A DNA stretch of 55,704 nt from JBALVO01 sp036961445 (GTDB lineage: Bacteria; Pseudomonadota; Gammaproteobacteria; Pseudomonadales; Halieaceae), in NCBI GenBank assembly GCA_036961445.1, contig JBALVO010000011.1, forward strand, positions 1-55,704, written 5' to 3'. The position numbers and the translations under genes are program-made. Positions 53,200 to 55,704 of this stretch are shown one piece after another. Under the pieces are notes generated by a model, which saw nothing but the letters and a program-made list of their open reading frames with translations, made no database searches and was not told the DNA's origin. Position 1 is the first letter of the stretch; every line of letters begins with the position of its first letter.

Positions 53200-53673
53200 C
53201 TACCCCGCTTGCGCGATTCGAACGGTGGCGTTGACTCGCCCACCCGCGCCGGCCTGGGTAATGGATACCTCGCGCACCATTAGGCCCTCGCGATACTCCA
53301 TCTCATGCAACCACAGCAAAACGTCATCAAAAACGGCGCTTTCCATACGCACCTGCAGCTCGCCACGGCTATTGGGCTGCAGGCGATTGACCTGCAGAGC
53401 CAGGCGGCTGGTGGACTGGTTAATCAATGCTGTGAGATTACGGCGGGAGCCGCCCTGGGCATCGTCGGCGCGCAGGTTCAGCACTTCCGAGACCATCGCA
53501 TCTACCCGCTGCAACGTAGCCGCCACTACCTGATTTTGCGCCAGCAAACTATCGCGTTTGCTATCCAGCGGCGACCAGATAAACATATAAAGCAGGTACA
53601 GCGCCAAGGCAAAAGCCAGTGCGAACAGACTCATCTGCTCTCTTTGACTGAGTTGTATAAACCAGTCCTTCAT
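53200..53673 (-). CDS. gspM: Type II secretion system protein M
   Basis: A 157-residue inner-membrane protein: a short cytosolic N-terminus (MKDWFIQLSQREQMSLF), one membrane segment (about 17-35), then a coiled coil and ferredoxin-like periplasmic domain. It forms the GspL-GspM platform that links the cytosolic ATPase to the pseudopilus. Its start overlaps the gspL stop by 4 bases. Confidence 0.9.
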   Translation of the reverse strand: MKDWFIQLSQREQMSLFALAFALALYLLYMFIWSPLDSKRDSLLAQNQVVAATLQRVDAMVSEVLNLRADDAQGGSRRNLTALINQSTSRLALQVNRLQPNSRGELQVRMESAVFDDVLLWLHEMEYREGLMVREVSITQAGAGGRVNATVRIAQAG

Positions 53674-54872
53674 GAGCGCTCACTTACCCGTAGGCGCGCG
53701 CGCACGCCATTCGCCTGCGCGCTGCTACTTTCCATAACGGCCTGTAAGCCGGCCTTATTGATATCCGAGCGCATCTGTTCCACCGCTTCAAAATCAGAGG
53801 CAACAATATTCATGCGCATCTCATCGCCCTTATCGTTGTAATTAACACTGGCAATGGTAGTACCGGGTTGACCGGCGATAACAGCGCCTACTCTATCCAT
53901 CAAACTGACAAATCCATTACTCTGGGCGGATCCACGCAGGGCATCCAATTGCCGGCGCAATTGCTTTTCCGCATCCACGATCGCCCCTTTGGGGAAAGCC
54001 TTGCGGTAGCTGTCTTGCACGGCAGCACGCAGTGCCAGATTTTCGTTATACAAATTGCGGTAATCGGCATAAGTGGCCAGCAAGTGCAGGGAGAAGGCCA
54101 CCGCAAAGACCGCTGCCACCGCCCGCCACTGACGCCACCATCTGGCCAGGGGCAGTCGTGGGGCATATTTCCCCTGCAGTAAGTTCAGGCTGAAGCCATC
54201 GTGGGTAGTGAGTAGCATAGCGGAATAAAGGTTGCCCCGGCGCCACTGTGCCAAGCCCTGCAGGTCATCCGGTAGCAGGGAAATATCTGCTGCCTGGTCT
54301 ACGCCGTATACAATCACCGAAGATGGCATTGTTTGATCGTTTACGGCGCTGGCCAACAGGGCCGGCACCATGTCGCGCTCTACACTGAACCCCTCGCACA
54401 AACCAGTGCGAATAATCGCAGCCTCGCCCTCCAGTACCAGGCACCATTCACCCGGGTGCCAGGGCAGCAAGAGTGGCTCGGGAATCCAGCGACTGATGCC
54501 AGGAATGTCGGCAAGTAACACTTGCCAATCATGCATTTTCTGCTCTGAGCAAAGCGCTACTGCGAGATTGGTTTTATCCAGCGTTTCGCACACGAAATGT
54601 AAATCATCGATATCCGCTGCCACTTGCTCCTCCAACATGAAGGGCAGTGACCTGGTGATATGTTTTTTCTCCTCGGCAGTAACCTGCAATGGTAACAAGC
54701 GCGCGTCCATACCTGGCACAGCAAAACACGCTGCTACCGTGCGCGGCAGCAGCGTGGCACGCAGCTTTTCCAGCTCCAGCTCATTATCCAGCCAACGGGG
54801 CTCCTCGCTAGCCCCCGGTGGATACCAGGCCAATCTGCCCTGGACCAGCCGTATTACGGCGATATTCTGCAA
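53670..54872 (-). CDS. gspL: Type II secretion system protein L
   Basis: A 400-residue inner-membrane protein. The N-terminal 240 residues form the actin-like cytosolic domain that binds GspE. One membrane segment lies at about 245-265 (VAAVFAVAFSLHLLATY), with a periplasmic domain that pairs with GspM. The start is TTG at 54872, supported by AGGAG about ten bases upstream and by the conserved VIRLV opening. It overlaps gspM by 4 bases. Confidence 0.92.
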   Translation of the reverse strand: MQNIAVIRLVQGRLAWYPPGASEEPRWLDNELELEKLRATLLPRTVAACFAVPGMDARLLPLQVTAEEKKHITRSLPFMLEEQVAADIDDLHFVCETLDKTNLAVALCSEQKMHDWQVLLADIPGISRWIPEPLLLPWHPGEWCLVLEGEAAIIRTGLCEGFSVERDMVPALLASAVNDQTMPSSVIVYGVDQAADISLLPDDLQGLAQWRRGNLYSAMLLTTHDGFSLNLLQGKYAPRLPLARWWRQWRAVAAVFAVAFSLHLLATYADYRNLYNENLALRAAVQDSYRKAFPKGAIVDAEKQLRRQLDALRGSAQSNGFVSLMDRVGAVIAGQPGTTIASVNYNDKGDEMRMNIVASDFEAVEQMRSDINKAGLQAVMESSSAQANGVRARLRVSERS

Positions 54873-54958
54873 ACCCGCCTACTCCTTATTCATATTTTTG
54901 CGTGTCACTCTTATCCTGGCAATTCGTCACGATCCCTGCAGTATTCATACACCGGCAG

Positions 54959-55704
54959 CTACAAACTACCACTGGCTCTGGCAACAGCAGTGATGCGCCG
55001 GCCACGCCGCTCCAGCACACTGTACAAGCGCATGTTCCTGTCGGCAACTTCCACCTCAGCCTGCATTAAAAAGTGTGTGCTACTTTGACCCAACAGTTTT
55101 TTAATGTCGGCCATTTGCTCAGCTTTCCCACCAAACACCGCGTTACCCAAAAAGTCATCCAGATCAGTAAATCCGGAATTGTCGCGATAATCCACCAACG
55201 ACGCCCCATCAGATTCACTCAGCGGATTAAGATCATTATCCGCGTTAATTGAGCGCAGCACTATGGCCGGTGCTGTATGAATATTCAACGGGGCTGGCAC
55301 CTGGGGCCAAACCGTTACCAAAGGCGCGATCGCCGCGTATATTTCCGGCGTTATATAGGCCACCGCGCGCAGCTCGCTGACGCTGACCATCGCACGGTTA
55401 GCCGTGCGGTGAGCCGGGTCTCTGGAAAAATAATACTCATCCTCTGCACCATTGGCATTGGGATTGCTATCTTCATCCAGCCAATCACCAATGGATTCGG
55501 TGATCATTATCGCCTCCTGCTCGCTCACCACGGGCTCACCTAGAGCTTGTAACAAACGAATAAACTGCGCCTGCCCGGCAGTGAAGCGCGGTTTACCCTC
55601 TCCCTGAGGAGCCGGGGCCGCCAGCGCATTAAGATTAAATCGTCCCTGTAAATCCTCTAATGACCCCACCAACCAACCGCCCTCGTCCAGCGGATAAGGT
55701 GCTG
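54959..55704 (-). CDS. gspK: Type II secretion system minor pseudopilin GspK, C-terminal part (5' end outside window)
   Basis: About 248 C-terminal residues. The frame stays open to the window edge, reading PYPLDEGGWLVGSLEDLQGR at the boundary, so the gene begins outside. DLQGRFNLNAL, ITESIGDWLDEDSNPN, ELRAVAYITPE and APLNIHTAPAIVL match GspK, which caps the pseudopilus together with GspI and GspJ. The missing part includes the prepilin signal and the N-terminal helix. It ends 86 bases before gspL. Confidence 0.92.
   Translation of the reverse strand, partial: APYPLDEGGWLVGSLEDLQGRFNLNALAAPAPQGEGKPRFTAGQAQFIRLLQALGEPVVSEQEAIMITESIGDWLDEDSNPNANGAEDEYYFSRDPAHRTANRAMVSVSELRAVAYITPEIYAAIAPLVTVWPQVPAPLNIHTAPAIVLRSINADNDLNPLSESDGASLVDYRDNSGFTDLDDFLGNAVFGGKAEQMADIKKLLGQSSTHFLMQAEVEVADRNMRLYSVLERRGRRITAVARASGSL

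Noticed and set aside
1..55704. tRNA, rRNA, CRISPR array, IS element or prophage
   Set aside because: Reading both strands showed no cloverleaf-like cluster, regularly spaced repeats, transposase, integrase or phage structural gene.

Overview
The window looks like chromosome of a free-living, probably marine, gammaproteobacterium. The evidence is the gene set: RimO, RsmE, HtpX, fatty acid cis/trans isomerase (Cti), a DcaP-like porin, a DUF1456/YehS protein, DUF2058, TonB-dependent receptors, type II secretion GspKLMN and the Tdh-Kbl threonine route. Several acyl-CoA dehydrogenases, short-chain dehydrogenases and a ketosteroid isomerase fit the steroid- and lipid-degrading marine lineages related to Halieaceae and Spongiibacteraceae, but that placement is inference. 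No tRNA, rRNA, IS element, prophage or CRISPR array was seen. The two runs of 100 N are scaffold gaps. Each is flanked by the same 55 bases on both sides, and each interrupts a gene that becomes intact when the gap and one copy are removed.

Layout. 1-6.9 kb: 3' part of a PafA-like phosphatase, a mercaptopyruvate sulfurtransferase, a DUF2244 membrane protein, a crotonase-family protein (gap 1), an exported DUF3604 lipoprotein followed by a secreted or anchored nuclease, and a zinc-ribbon protein (gap 2). 7-11.8 kb: a plus-strand run of SDR, DUF385 flavin/deazaflavin protein, DUF1456, a methyltransferase with a PRMT-like double-E motif, an ABM monooxygenase and a DcaP-like porin. 11.8-18.9 kb: rimO-rsmE, a large TonB receptor, a CBS pair protein, and the msrA-dinB pair. 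18.9-24.1 kb: PhoD phosphatase, then an operon of small protein, VWA protein, membrane J-domain protein, small acidic protein and HtpX. 24-31.6 kb: EthD-SDR pair, DUF1499, another SDR, then a divergent operon of two acyl-CoA dehydrogenases and a ketosteroid isomerase, facing an APH-like phosphotransferase. 31.7-38.1 kb: ornithine-type decarboxylase with a divergent Lrp regulator, PfpI protein, Cti, a split YeeE/YedE transporter and a solute-binding protein. 38.4-47.5 kb: tdh-kbl, DUF2058, a tyrosine phosphatase, a second acyl-CoA dehydrogenase pair, cardiolipin synthase and LrgA-LrgB. 47.5-55.7 kb, all minus strand: sodium-dependent transporter, aminopeptidase P, serine hydrolase, rubredoxin, and gspK(partial)-gspL-gspM-gspN.

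How it fits together. The most coherent metabolic theme is CoA-dependent breakdown of bulky lipids. There are two pairs of unequal acyl-CoA dehydrogenases in which only the longer partner keeps a candidate catalytic glutamate, a ketosteroid isomerase with all three catalytic residues, several SDRs and an ACAD11/LvaA-type kinase. A second theme is the cell envelope: HtpX with a J-domain and a VWA protein, Cti, cardiolipin synthase, LrgAB and type II secretion. The least explained genes are the DUF1456/PRMT-like pair and the VWA-J-HtpX operon.
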